A DNA stretch of 64,000 nt from NCBI GenBank assembly GCA_037447655.1, contig JBBHKE010003267.1, positions 18,305-82,304 on the forward strand. The letters are read 5' to 3'. The translations under genes were made by a program, and so were the position numbers. Below the pieces are notes generated by a model. That model was given only the letters and a program-made list of their open reading frames with translations, was not told where the DNA came from and made no database searches. Every line of letters starts with the position of its first letter. Positions within the stretch are counted from its first letter, which is position 1. Positions 30,801 to 42,244 of this stretch are shown here, piece by piece. The stretch is from Zygnema cylindricum (lineage: Eukaryota; Streptophyta; Zygnematophyceae; Zygnematales; Zygnemataceae).

Positions 30801-33673
30801 GGAGGAGAGAACCCTCTGTTCTCAATACTTACAGTGTATGTTTTTTACAGAATCTCAGTCCTCCCACCGATTGTGGGACAATTCCGAAGTTTGCGGCGAT
30901 TGGCTTTGGGTCACAATACAATGGCCTCTCTTCCTCATGAAGTAGGACAGCTGTCGAATCTTGAATGGATTGATGTTGCACATAACAGGTCTCTCTCTCT
31001 CTCTCTCTCCCTCTCTCTCTCTCTCCTCTCCCCCTCCCCCTCCCTCTCCTACTTCCCCTCCGCCTCCGCCTGCTCCTCCCTCTTCCTCTCTCTCTCTTTT
31101 CCTTATGTGGACCTATTTTATGTTTGTCCATGTTTGTCTTTTAACATTTTCTGTTTTTCCATTTCTTTTGAGGAGCTGTAGTTTTGGGAAGTTTTTTTTT
31201 TCTTTTTTCCTTTTTTGGTGGAGAAACTTAAAAAATATTAAATAAGAGAAATCAAAAGTAAATAAGACAAATCAAAAGTAATTTGTGTGGGGAAAACCAT
31301 TTTTCTAAAGGATAATTGTTTTGTTTGTTGGGTCCCTCTTCAGACTGGCAGCCATACCTTCCTCTCTTGGAGACTGCTCCATGTTAACAGAGGTGCCCTT
31401 TTTTTTCTATCTCTTCACTCCCGCCTTTTTTTTTGTTTTGGGCTTTAGTTCTTAAAGCTACACTTTTCACTTTTGCCGGGACTCTTTATCTTCTTAACTT
31501 TATCTCGACTGGTACAGCTTCTCTTTTCTTCTTTATGCTGACCTGTACATCTTTTCTTCATCCTTTTGTTTGTCTATAGATCTTCTCGTCCTTTATTTTC
31601 CCCGTCACATCTTTTCGTCTTTTTGTTGACTTGTTTTATTCACGAAATTGAAAAATTTTGTTGACTTGAAATGGATCCTAAATCTGGATGACAAATGGGG
31701 GGAAACAGATTAATTTTTCCGCCAACTTTGTCGGGATTGTACCGCCGGTTCTTGGTCGACTCCGTCGTTTAAAGGTGTACTTTCTATTGGAGACTTTTTT
31801 AATGCTCAATTCCGTTTTGTTTACTTTTTTTAATATAACGTTTTTTATGGTTTCTTGGTTATTAGGGGTTTATGGTCGTAGTCATGAGTTTTTGGTTCTT
31901 ATTCAGAAGCTTTGGTTTGTGAATCATAAGTGCTGTTTATCAAATGAATTCAGAGCCGGTATTTCGCAATAACTGTATTTTGTAATGCTGAGACTTAAAA
32001 AATTTATATTTATCGAGTTATAATTGACCTGTAAACGTACCAGTAATTTATCTTCACAGATCACTTGATTAACTGGAAATTTTGCATACAAAATTTGGAA
32101 AATAATAGTTACCGTACAAAGTGAAACATTTGGTACAAATTCATTATGACATTGTACAGTGTAGTGTACCGTACTGGGATACTAACTTTATGAGCCTCGA
32201 CAGTGTAGGAAAAATTGCCCACGTCATTGATATCTGTCTATTCCAATTATCGGAAATATCAGTTTATCCTCTTGATATGCCGACTATTATCAAGACCCTT
32301 GAAACTTTAGGTATCGGAAGAGGGAAAAAAGGCAAGATCAGAAGAGAGTTGATCTCATATTATTGTTCACGGAAAGTAATCAAACAGATGTATGTATAAA
32401 AGCTGCAATTTGAAAGAAATGTGAAACAAACCTGAAGCTGAAAGAAAGTGGAAAGTGGAAAGAGTTGAAAAAAAGTTGGTAGATGGAACGGAAGTAAAAG
32501 AAAGTGGAAAGCAAGCTGGAAGAAAGTTGAAACCCAAAAAAAAGTAAAAACTTGAAAGAAAGAGGAAGGCATGTGGAAAAAAAGTTGAACGATAGTGGGA
32601 AAGAAAGTCAAAGGAAAGTTAACACTCAAAGGTAAGTTTTAAGAAAGTAGGAACCAAGTGAAAACTAGGTGTTAAGAAATAGAAAAGAAAGTGGAAACAA
32701 AGTGGAAACAAAGTGGAAAGAAATTGGAATGAATGTTGTCATTTACTGAAGATTTTGTCGTTTAGTCTTTTAGTGAAGATTTTGTCGTTTTGTCTTTTGC
32801 TGAAAATTTTGTTGTTTTGTCTTTTACTGAAGATTTTATTGTTTTGCTGGCAGGTGTTCCTAGTGAACAACAACGCCTTGAAGTCGTTTCCTTCGGAGGT
32901 GCTTCGAGGGTGCACGGAACTGAACACTTTGGCGCTCCATGGAAACCAGATTACAGCAGACCAGTTGAGACAGGTAAGTTGTTTCAGTACTTTCTGGTGT
33001 TGATGGGAGAATTGCACATTTTACTCACTTTTACTCAGATAAGGAAACTTATGAATGCTTACAACTACTTAGGTTGACTTGGAAAATGTATACCTACGTT
33101 TATCTGTAGCAATGTGACGAGATTCTGATGTGTAAAATCAATATACGAGGCAGTACAATTACTAGGGTATTTTTTTTGAGTCAATGAAGGCTAACTGGAA
33201 TGTGTCTTTTGCTTTTTTTTTTCCTTTTTTCTTCTTCTTTTTCTTTTTTTTCCTTTTTCCTTTCCATTTTGTTTTCCTTTTGTTTTCCTTTTTCCTTTTC
33301 CTTTTTCGTTTTCCTTTTTCCTTTTCCTTTTTCGTTTTCCTTTTGTTTTCCTTCTTCTTTTCCTTTTTCGTTTTCCTTTCCTTTCCTTTTCCTTGGTCTT
33401 TTTTTTGTTCCTTTCTTTTTTCATTTTCATTTTCTTCTCCGTTTTCCATTTTAATTCTCTTTCCTTTTCTTTTTCCTCCTTTTCCTCCTCTTTTCCTCTT
33501 CTTTTTCTCTTCTTTTCCTCTTCTTTTCCCTCCTTTTTCTTCAGATCGATGGTTGGGCCGAGTTCGAGGAGAGAAGACGAGCGAAGTACAACAAGCAGCT
33601 CGAGTTTCACGTGTTGGGATCGTCCAATGGCTTTGATGAAGGAGCCGATGCCCACATGTGGCACCGCTGGTGA
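27876..33673 (+). CDS. ubiquitin-like + leucine-rich-repeat protein (At2g30105-type), 5' end missing
   Basis: Nine exons fit in phase: 27876-27970, 28324-28587, 29226-29336, 30361-30461, 30851-30988, 31344-31392, 31709-31774, 32854-32973, 33545-33673 (stop TGA). They encode 356 residues. The first exon holds the end of a ubiquitin-like fold (GKVLSLEQS ... NGAKIMLMAS). A linker with a long Gly run follows, then ALRSFPASVASLINLQKLRL and about eight LRRs of roughly 23 residues (for example ALDHNQISVLPPIVGQFRSL). The C-terminus IDGWAEFEERRRAKYNKQLE, GFDEGAD is typical of the plant UBL-LRR family. The first half of the UBL and the start codon were not found; the first exon begins inside a codon. 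The exon at 31709 was placed by LRR periodicity. Cytosolic; function not established by sequence. Confidence 0.85.
28368..28434 (+). repeat. G-rich (GGA/GGG)n coding tract
   Basis: Lies inside the second UBL-LRR exon and codes a run of more than 20 glycines between the ubiquitin-like part and the LRRs. Runs of G separated by single A make G-quadruplex formation possible. Confidence 0.9.
28971..29055. repeat. (CTCTCC)n tract in UBL-LRR intron
   Basis: Pyrimidine-only hexamer/dinucleotide repeats, a class that recurs in introns across this window (26545-26590, 30988-31105, 33785-33830). Confidence 0.9.
29312..29560 (+). repeat. duplicated exon 3' edge and donor in the UBL-LRR gene
   Basis: The exon edge GTGGCGTCTTTGATAAATCTACAG|GTGGTTTTTC at 29336 is repeated about 172 bp into the intron as GTGGCATCTTTGATAAATGTACAG|GTGGTTTTTTC (about 29486-29520). 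The similarity continues into the intron (ATTCACCTT, GTGCATTAGGAAG-like). The second copy is a complete decoy donor. Confidence 0.8.
29566..30127. mobile_element. ~560-bp inverted-repeat element inside a UBL-LRR intron
   Basis: The ends ACTACACCGTGAATCGTTATTAG and the exact reverse complement at 30105-30127 form a terminal inverted repeat of over 20 bp. The interior aligns with 48331-48929 (shared GGCGCCCC followed by AAATTTTGA, TAGTGTGGNGTACGGAA, GGATTGTCAGATTTTGTACTT-like blocks). No transposase frame. Confidence 0.8.
30722..30810 (+). repeat. G-rich 26-bp minisatellite in intron
   Basis: About three copies of GGAGGAGGGAAGTGTGAGGA immediately upstream of the exon at 30851; potential G-quadruplex DNA/RNA on the coding strand. 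Confidence 0.8.
32400..32735. repeat. degenerate GAAAGTGGAAA / GAAAGTTGAAA array
   Basis: Roughly 330 bp of an imperfect 10-14 bp purine-rich repeat inside the UBL-LRR intron before the exon at 32854. Confidence 0.8.
32738..32853 (+). repeat. ~31-bp tandem repeat abutting a splice acceptor
   Basis: Four copies of a TTTACTGAAGATTTTGTCGT-type unit followed by TTTGTC run straight into the acceptor GCTGGCAG of the exon at 32854, so the minisatellite supplies the polypyrimidine/branch region. Confidence 0.8.
33208..33544 (+). repeat. long polypyrimidine (CCTTTT)n tract before last UBL-LRR exon
   Basis: About 330 bp of nearly pure pyrimidine on the coding strand ending at the TTCTTCAG acceptor of the exon at 33545. 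The Phe/Ser/Leu and Lys/Glu ORFs are artefacts of this tract. Confidence 0.95.
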
Positions 33674-33784
33674 TGGAAAAACGGAAAGAAAGAAAAAAGG
33701 ATCGTGCTAGTAAATTGTGGTCAATTTCAACAAACTGTTGCGGCTCTCAAGGAAAAGACTTTTGGAAATCTTGTCGTTTTTAAC

Positions 33785-33825
<41 letters not shown>

Positions 33826-33839
33826 CCTCTTTCTTCGGA

Positions 33840-34160
33840 AAATCTTCAAAGTCTTTGCAAAGTCTTCGCAAAGTCTTTGAAAGTCTTAGGGAAGCCTTCG
33901 GAAAGTCGTGAGAAATTATAAACTGTAGCATCAGTAGAACGTCAGGTATTCAAGAAAAAANNNNNNNNNNNNNNNNNNNNNNNNNNNNNNNNNNNNAAAC
34001 GCTTCTGAAACGTTTCTGAAACTTCTGAAAGTCGGAAAGTCTTCAAAGTCTTTGCAAAGTCTTCGCAAAGTCTTTAAAAGTCTTAGGGAAGCCTTCGGAA
34101 AGTCGTGAGAAATTATAAACTGTAGCATCAGTAGAACGTCAGGTATTCAAGAAAAAAATA
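33840..34160. repeat. assembly gap (36 N) flanked by ~110-bp direct duplicate
   Basis: Bases 33961-33996 are N. The sequence 33841-33960 (AAGTCTTCGCAAAGTCTTTG ... CGTCAGGTATTCAAGAAAA) recurs almost unchanged at 34038-34157. An AAAGTCTT-type short repeat is embedded. This is either a real duplication or a scaffolding artefact with overlapping contig ends. Confidence 0.9.
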
Positions 34161-36460
34161 GTGAAGTGCATTCGCGTTGTATATATTACACAGGGTAACC
34201 TTGTCTCCGCGAGAGTACTGATTTCGAAGAAAGAAATTTGACCTGCCGTTGGTTCTTATGTGACAGACTATGGTATGTTTGATGCGGCTGAGTTTACTAC
34301 TAGTCGCTACTACTCGGGAAAAATAACAGGCGATTTTGGAGACTAATCGGCTTTTATTTGTTATTTAGAATAGGTTTTAATGCCCATCGTTATTTTAGTT
34401 TATGTTGTCTATAGACATGAGAATCATGTCAGGTTGGAAGATAATAGCTATATTATCATTGTGCTGGTATTTTACAGGCCAAATGTTTGTTGACACGGTT
34501 GACTATTGCATGTATCCTCTCCGTTCTGTTCTGCGGATGACCAAGTTTCTCTATGTGGCCGTTTTTCCAATGTTGTGTTGAATTGCTAAAGTAATAATGG
34601 CAAGCATCTAGTGATTCCGAGATTCCTATGCGTTAGTTATGGAAGTGTTGTTGGATTCGTTTTTAATACACTTGATTAGCATGTATTCCACAAATATGGT
34701 CACTTATTCTCATCTGGGTGTCTGTTGATTCTGAAGAATAAAGGACATAACTCCATAATTCCCATATGTATTAAGGAGAAGGTGTGCATGCCGATGTATT
34801 CAGTATTCTGTCCAATTACAACCTACATGCAAAACCTTATTACATTAGTGTGATAGTATTTCTTGAATTTCTTGAAAAAGGGCACCGAATTGGCGCTATA
34901 CACTCTAATAGCGATTGGCGGTGTAGTGTGCTATGAAGTTCGGTAAGACATCAGAATTCCCATCAAAAGAAAAACAATACGAAAGCAATTATCCTGACTG
35001 ATTTTGACATAAGTGTATCAAGAATGCTAAACCGGCAGACAGGATGCCAACTGACTATTTCTTCATCTGCTCAAGCCATCCAGCATCCATTAGATAAGAA
35101 GTAACATGCCCGTGGCTGCCCATGGCATTCTTCAAACAGGATTGAAGCATATACAGCATCTAAAACCAGCTGAGTTTGAACTCAATAACAAATGATAAAT
35201 ATTCAAACCAGTAATAATTGAACTACAGTCATCTACCATGTCACACCGTTACTAATGTTCACATGCTTGGAGTTCCTTACTTGAAGGGGCATGACAGTAG
35301 ATTCAATACAAATAGTTTCATTTGCAATTAAGTGTGCCACATGTTTTATATTGTCATGTGCTATGGCTCATATCAAAACAGCTGCACTTTTGACAGTAGC
35401 TTCACAATCATAATTTATCGCTTCAGCTTCACTCTTCATAGTAGCGAGCCATGCATTTGACCAATTTGGCAGTTACAATTAAACTAACAATACACCACCA
35501 AGCAAAGAAGTAAAATACAGATGATAAAGCTCTTGCATCGAAAAAGAAAGCGTCAACAAAATGAACTGTAACAGACCATAGACGATCTCTATGCTGCCTA
35601 ATAGCTGTGCTTTTCTGCTACTATTGAGTTTTTATCACAGTAAAATTGCTTTCGGGGGTGTTAGTCACGTGCTTCCTTTTACCATTTCCATGTCCACTCC
35701 CTTCGGCAGGTAGTACAAAAACATTACCATCTAAGAAAACAGGGTATATCTACCATTAGCTGGACAATCTCAGTCTATTAATGACAAAATTTCATGATAA
35801 TGATAATAACGGCACAACACAGAAAACTACATTCGCAAAGATGATAAAGATCACAAAGATATCAAGTAGCAACAATAAAAATACTAGCACCGCGCTCAAT
35901 ATCTTTTCACTTCCTGCTGCGGCTGTCTTTTTGTACAATTCACAATGGAAAACAACCCAACCAACAGGAAGGTAGCTTTAACCATAAATTGTTTCCGTTC
36001 CTTTCAAACTTATTAGAACTTTCTTAGGATTTTTCTTTCGTACAGACAAAAAAAAAAAATACAACGTACCACCAGCAAGTGGCCAAAAGTTTCTGCTTTT
36101 CAACATGCCCTCACCATATAAAGCAGCGCCAAAAGGCCACAACTGGGTGGACTTCAAACCCTAAAACCATAAAAGACAAATACAGACAATGCACCGTTCC
36201 CATAACAAAGAACTGTGCAGAAAAACGCCAGGATTTCCCGAATCATCTGGCAGCACCTGACAAACTGCTCAGAAAAGAACCAAGCCCTCTATCGAAGGGG
36301 AAAAAGGGATGTGTTGTCCCCTCAGCCAATGATCAAATCGGCAACATTGAAACTTTTTTTTTTACGAAAACCCATTTCCCTTGTACACTCCACAAACTAT
36401 ATAGTAATTGCAGGTCCCATATAAAGGACCAAAAAAACTGGTTGAGACTGTCGAAAAAAC
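34161..36460. other. spacer between UBL-LRR and kinase genes, no gene recognised
   Basis: About 2.3 kb of AT-rich DNA with convergent 3' ends on both sides. It contains an isolated element end at 34902-34930 (CTCTAATAGCGATTGGCGGT, GTAGTG) related to the inverted-repeat families. No conserved ORF. Confidence 0.4.
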
Positions 36461-39400
36461 TCAGCTCATAACAGCACTGGTGAGTGAAAAGGATAAGTGA
36501 TCTTGTGTGACAAATGTGACACCTGAATTGCTTGATGCAGTGGGTGAATTAGACGTTTTCAACCCTTCGAGATGAGAAGAAGTTCGTATTTGGGGGCGAG
36601 ATGTGGGAAGAAGATCTCCTGATGATTGACGAGGAGTCGATATCGGGTGTTGTACTTTCACAGTGGCCGTCTGACAGGGGATTCGAAAAACAGGAGGAAC
36701 TGTAGTGGAACTAGGGCACACTTCCACTGCTGGGTCCGGGATCCGAACCTCTAAAAAAGGTTGGGTTACATATCCAGATACTGAAGGCCTAGGAGCGTGA
36801 CTGCTCCACAATTCCGGGCAGTTTGGGGGCAAAGGCGCTAATAGAGGAGCTAAACATAAAGGAGTTGTTTGAGTGGGAAGACAGGGAACAGATGGAGGAA
36901 TAGAAACGGATTGCAGAGGGGGAGGAGGATGACGCAAAGGCAGGTCAGAAGCTGGGATATCATGACCGGGTAAACATGGAATAAGAAAGGGCTGTTTGTT
37001 TCTAGAAGCAGGTGCAGGAGGCCCGAAACTGAGAAGCCATGGATGTTCTAGTACATCTCTTGCTGTTGGCCTCTGTGAAGGATCTTTACATAACATACGC
37101 TTTATCAAATTTTTGGCCCCTATGGAAGTCAAAGTCCAGGGTGGTGACGTCAAGTCAATTTCAGCTCGACAAACTGCCGAAAAGGTATGAATAGGAGTTC
37201 TACCATAAAAGGGAAGAAAGCCTGCATCAAAAAAGAAAACAAATGGACAATGCTCAGATTTCAGAAGTGTTTACCTTGGGTCAGTATGCCAAATCTAAAA
37301 GAAAAAAATGCTTTCCAAAAGGGCTTTTAGGCTCGAAGTCATGGCTCAAAAATACATTACATATGTAGCAGTGAATGCACATCACCTAAATAAGACAGCC
37401 ATATGTCAATAGAGATTCGACACAAAGAACTAAAAAGTTTTGAGAGCTACCATAGAGTATCCAGAGCTTAAGGGTGAGCACGCATACCTGACAGCATAAA
37501 GTACAAAATAACTCCTAAGCTCCATATATCTGCTGAAGCGCCATACGGCTCTCCCCAAATAATTTCAGGCGCCATATAACTCCTGCAGCAAGACAAAGCA
37601 GAACTTCAGCTAGAAAAGTTTACATAACAAACACTAGAAAACTGAAATCCTCTCTTATAAAAAGGGGGGGACGGCAACTGATGGAGAACGAACTCTGTTT
37701 CAATACACGAGCATGTAAAAGCCGCACGTGAATGAAAAAGAAAACAAATCGATGAAAAAGAAAACAAATCGATGAAAAAGAAACCTGCCATTTCAGAAGC
37801 TGCTCTTTCATTCATCACGGAGATGCATCACTATGAATCATCCATAACGTCAATAATCTGAAAGAAGGTATCCTTAGCAGTGTGGAACTTACGGGCTGCC
37901 AGCAAGGCCTTGTAGTGTGTGTCCAGGAGGCACAACCATTGCCAAACCGAAATCTGCGAGCTTTGGCTCCACAGAACCGTCCATACCAACTAAAATGTTT
38001 TCTGGCTTCAAGTCCCGATGAACAAGACCTCGTTCATGACAGTAGCTAACAGCTCCAACGATTTTTCTGGCAAAGAAAAAAGAGCGAGAAATAAGAACAC
38101 AGACATCAATGTCCACGCCAACAAATAAAACATGATTAAATAAAAGTACAACATAATAGGTCCTCAGCAATACTCCTTACTTATAAAACTTATTACTTTG
38201 CAATTCTTTAACTAGCCAGCCAACAATAATGAGAGCAGTTTTTAATAGACTCACATCCAGATTCGGGAAGGAAAATCTGAATACTTTAAGACTAATTAAC
38301 AAGCCAGGCAGCAATAATGAAGGCACTTATACCAGACTGAAATCTAGATTCGTGAGAGAAATTCACCTAAAAAGCCAAGCTGCATCAACCTCTCGGAGTC
38401 TTTTTGCCTGTTTTATAAGATCGAACAAATCACCACCTCTGCAAAGCTCCATTACAACATGAACACTGAGGAAGTCCTCATATACTCCTACATGCTCCAC
38501 AATATTTGGATGCCCAGCCAGGTATGCCATTACAGCGATTTCTGTCTTCAAAGCTTCAATTTGTTGTTTTTTCTGCACGGCAAAATAGTGAAGTAAGTCC
38601 ATCAAGGTACTATACCAGCAGTCGGACATGTCATGAAAATCACCGAGAAGTTCACATAGTGCACATTTTCATTCAGCGCTTCGTTTCTGGCAGAAAGTGA
38701 GTAAGAATAAGAAGTACACCAGAGCTTCTCGTTACTTACCGTGTGAACAGCCTTATTAACCATACAAACAGCCTCTACCTTTCAGACAAAAATTAGTTTT
38801 ACAAACTGCCTGTAGCTCCTCCCCAATCATCAACACTGCGTAATTACATCTATTACCCTATGAGTCATCAAGTATAGCCTGAGACCAGAAGTTTTCCATC
38901 AAATGTAGGACTAATCGATCAAAACTTGTAGCAAGAACATGCCAACGCTACGTTGTCGGATACAGTAAGTACGGCTTACACATAGAACACAAAAAGATTA
39001 AGTAAAACGCACCTGCAAAGCTTCCTTGCTTATTGTTTTGCAAGCCAAAAGAGTTCCTGTTGCCCTGTGCACACAAGTCTTCACCACACCAAACTGGCCA
39101 CGACCGAGCTCCTCGTCCTTTAACATATAGTCATCTGCTAAGTTTCCAGTAACGCAAGGCAAAATGAAGACTCCTACAGCGCCTTCTTCAAATGCGTCTT
39201 CAGATTCTCGGACTGCCCCAGCGGCTCCTTCGCCTTCAATTCCCGGCGATTCAACTGCCAACAGCCCGCTTTTGACAGTTAGGGGATTGAGAAAGGGCTC
39301 GTTAGGAACTCACAAATTCAAAAATTACGTATCAAACAGCGCTGGAACCACATTCCTGCAAGGAATGGCCGTCATTATTTTCGGAACGGCGGCTGTTCCG

Positions 39401-39646
39401 AAAATATTTAATTTGTACCATATATTTGCTTGTAATGTGACTGAGAGCTTAGGGTTAGGATTAGTAGACTGTATGCTTACCTGAGACAGATGCGTCTGAC
39501 TGTGAACTCCCGCTCCTTCCAGGAGATGGCACCTGCCCACTCTGCTCTTGCTGAAGCTTCTGACGCTTTGACTCAGGAACCTCCAAAGAGATATGGAGCT
39601 TCTGGCCAGAAGCATCTGAAGATTCGGAGCTCTTCCTCCTCCCCAT
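36461..39646 (-). CDS. Ser/Thr protein kinase, PEPRK/CDPK-like without EF hands
   Basis: Six exons: 39646 (ATG)-39481, 39308-39013, 38572-38367, 38066-37893, 37582-37488, 37221-36461; all phases agree, total 565 residues. The kinase domain spans about 118-376: Gly loop GRGQFGVV (124-131), Lys146 in [12 protein letters not shown] (239-246), DFGLA (261-265), APE (285-287), and HPWL at the end. This is the CaMK/CDPK/PEP-carboxylase-kinase-related group. The N-terminus ([10 protein letters not shown]..., SKRQK) is basic and serine-rich, like PEPRK proteins and possibly nuclear. The ~190-residue tail is Pro/Ser rich with no EF hands or autoinhibitory helix that I can see, so Ca2+ binding is not expected. 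Substrate unknown. Confidence 0.9.
37735..37785. repeat. 21-bp tandem repeat in kinase intron
   Basis: GAAAAAGAAAACAAATCGAT occurs twice plus a partial third copy. Confidence 0.85.
38205..38385 (-). repeat. degenerate copies of an exon 3' edge in a kinase intron
   Basis: The exon edge on the minus strand, ATGCAGCTTGGCTTTTTAG|GTGAATT at 38367, is echoed about 80 and 160 bp into the intron as ATTATTGCTGCCTGGCTTGTTA and ATTATTGTTGGCTGGCTAGTTA, each followed by a TCCCGAATCTGGAT / ACGAATCTAGAT block matching the true intron start. About three units of ~80 bp. Confidence 0.65.
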
Positions 39647-39699
39647 CCCCTACGGAAGCAGACAGAAGCGCCTCCAGCAGTTCAGATAAAAACAGCAAT

Positions 39700-41625
39700 A
39701 ACAGAGGTAGACTCACTCTAAAAATGAGACAGGAAAATGTAGACTGAGGGAAAAAAGCTAACAGTCATGAAGGTAGGAAAGAAAACCCTATAGGTTAATC
39801 CAGAGCACAGGGTGAGTTCCCATCAACCTAATGGTGGTATCCACGTCGGCATCACTGCGCGCGACATCATCCTCAAGCATACGATTCCTACATCAATTTC
39901 TGTATGCCCGTCTCGATATGTTCTGGAACCCTTATGCAGTTACATCCGCACAGCAGCCAAAACTCCGTTCCTGTACATCCCTGTACCACGGATTCGCCAA
40001 AGATGACGTCATCCTCAAAGCATCGAGATCGTCATCGAGGAGCGACCAATTCAACGGGTGGCCTCATAAAGTTTTTTTGGCATAAACGGGCGTCAACAGT
40101 CGTCGAAAAAACGGTTACAGATAATAGCGTGCTCTGTGAGGCCATCCTGGCCCTTCATGTCAGATACTCGTACAGCATAACTGTCATGCGTCGGTGCAAA
40201 GGGCAGACTAAATTACAGAACCGTACATCACGGTACATCATCGTACTTAATTGCAATGTACTTTCTGTACTTCCCATATTTAAGCACATTTTCGCGGACA
40301 AGCTGCATCCACGTCCAGACTTAGGGTTAACCGACATTGTAACGAAGAGCCCTTCGTTACATCTAACACAAAAACTTCGACCAGTAGAATCTCGTTGATT
40401 AGTACCATCATGACATACGACGGGCTTAACTTAAGGGCTCTTCGTTAAAATGGCCATTTACCATCATTGTAATGTCAAGATTTTCTTTGTATCTTCGACA
40501 GTTTGGGCACTATTCCGTTGCGGACAGATTGGGCTTTGTTTTGCTGTCATACATATAACTGTTGGGAAAGCGTTCCAAATGACGCCCTAACTTGTTATTT
40601 AGCCGAATGCTTCAGGCTTACGTTCTGACAGCAAAACACATTCTAATCTGTTGGAAACGGAACACCACCCTCAGCAAGGATCGAGTATGGACTCGTATCG
40701 TAATCCCCCTTGACGATATAGAATATATCCGATGTCGTCTATGACTCATCGGCCGCTATGGCGATGGACGTTTTGCAATGTATGCGAAATTATCGGTTGG
40801 CGATGCCAAAGTCAATTATATCGGCTAACGAAGTGAAAATGTGTCAACAACTCAGCATGGAGATACGACGATTGAGGCCTCGATTCAAGAGGCGGTCCCA
40901 GTAAATGTACGGACTCCTCTAATGACAGTGTTTACTGGGAGTCCGCTCCATTCTGTCGGGCCAGTAAATAACCTTACTCAATTATGATTGGCGCCACATA
41001 GGTTAGAGTCCAGATTCTGAAAATCTAAAAATATTCTTCGAACGTAAAATCTGAACGTAATATCTGTACCAGCGCAAGGTACTGTACTGTAGTTAATGAT
41101 TCGTACAAAGAGTTTGCGGCCAGATATTAATTTTGAAAATGGAAATCAAAACTTCGAAACGGCATTGCAAAAAGACGCCGCAAACTTTCAAGGTCGGTGG
41201 ATGTCAGACGGAGCGTGCGAAGATACTCTTCGGTTGACCTCCATACAGCATGGCAAAAGGCAACATGGCTTGTACGACGTGTACGCCTATGATCGCTTGT
41301 TCTACGTGGATATTTTTTGATTTTTCACGTGTACCAATGATACACGACCAGTGGGAAGCAACTCTCCTCGCGAGAAGAGTTTCTTCACACTGGATGATAC
41401 GCGCGATTGCTTCGCGCATCTGAAAAAGTGAAATATCCAACGGTCAATAATTAAGCCTACATCATTTGGAGCATCCCGACAGCTTTCCAGTAACGATGTT
41501 TCGTCTGACAAAAAAAAAAATGGTACGGATCGATAAGAAAACGTACGGCGTCCAGTAACCAACCCCACTTTTCTTCTAATGGAATCTTCCCCTGAGGGTT
41601 ACAACTTATAACCCTCAAAACCCAA
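39700..41625. other. spacer upstream of the kinase gene, no gene recognised
   Basis: Contains a small inverted repeat (AACGAAGAGCCC ... GGGCTCTTCGTTAA, about 40341-40450) and a ~160-bp block (41440-41600) that resembles 45960-46170 on the far side of the hexamer array. The short frames here have no recognised domain. Confidence 0.4.
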
Positions 41626-41635
41626 ACCGGCTGAC

Positions 41636-41965
41636 AGAGAGAGAGGGAGAGGAGGGGAGAGGGAGAAAGGTAGGGAGGACGAGACTGACAGAAAGGGAAG
41701 GGAGGGAGAGTAAGGAGGAAAAGGAAAGAAAGGAAGAGAAAAAAGAGAAGAGAGGAAAACAAGAGCAATGAAAAATGAAGGCTTATTAGGGAGTGAACGA
41801 GAAAACAGGAAGGGAAAGCCGCTGTTGCTGCGGACGCCGATCAATCAGGGAAAAGACTAAAGCGGGTGGAAGGAGGAAAAGAGACTAAGGGAGAGGAAAG
41901 AACGAAAAAATAGAAAGAAAAAAGGGAAGAGAGCATGAGAGACAAGGAAAGAATAATGAGAGAGA
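41636..41965. repeat. purine-rich GA low-complexity tract
   Basis: GGGAGA/AAGGAA repeats, strongly strand-asymmetric. Confidence 0.9.
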
Positions 41966-42244
41966 CTGAGAATAAGATGTCTTTTTAACTACTTATCTTC
42001 TCTAAACTTTTTTCTCTTCCACTTCCTCTTCCTTTTCCTTGCCTCGTCTTTCTCGAGGCAAAAAAGGAGCTGGAAAAGATTTGGAGAGAAATAAAAAAGA
42101 TACCGACAAAAAAAAACAAAATAAGTGTAAGAGAGAAAAAAATATGCGTGATTTATTTATTTATTTCTCTACAATTAATCTTTTCTTTTATCTCTCTCTT
42201 TTTTTCGTTTTTTTATTTTGTTACAGATTCAGAAAAAGAAAATC

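Noticed and set aside
33162-33664. Phe/Ser-rich plus and Lys/Glu-rich minus ORFs
   Set aside because: Artefacts of the long polypyrimidine tract at the end of a UBL-LRR intron; only the last part (from 33545) is a real exon and is in a different frame.
41302-41440. Minus-strand exon-like frame (REAIARIIQCEETLLARRVASHW) after a CAG acceptor
   Set aside because: Coding-like at first sight, but no family recognised, and the flanking DNA is part of a block repeated at 45960-46170 where the frame is not kept.
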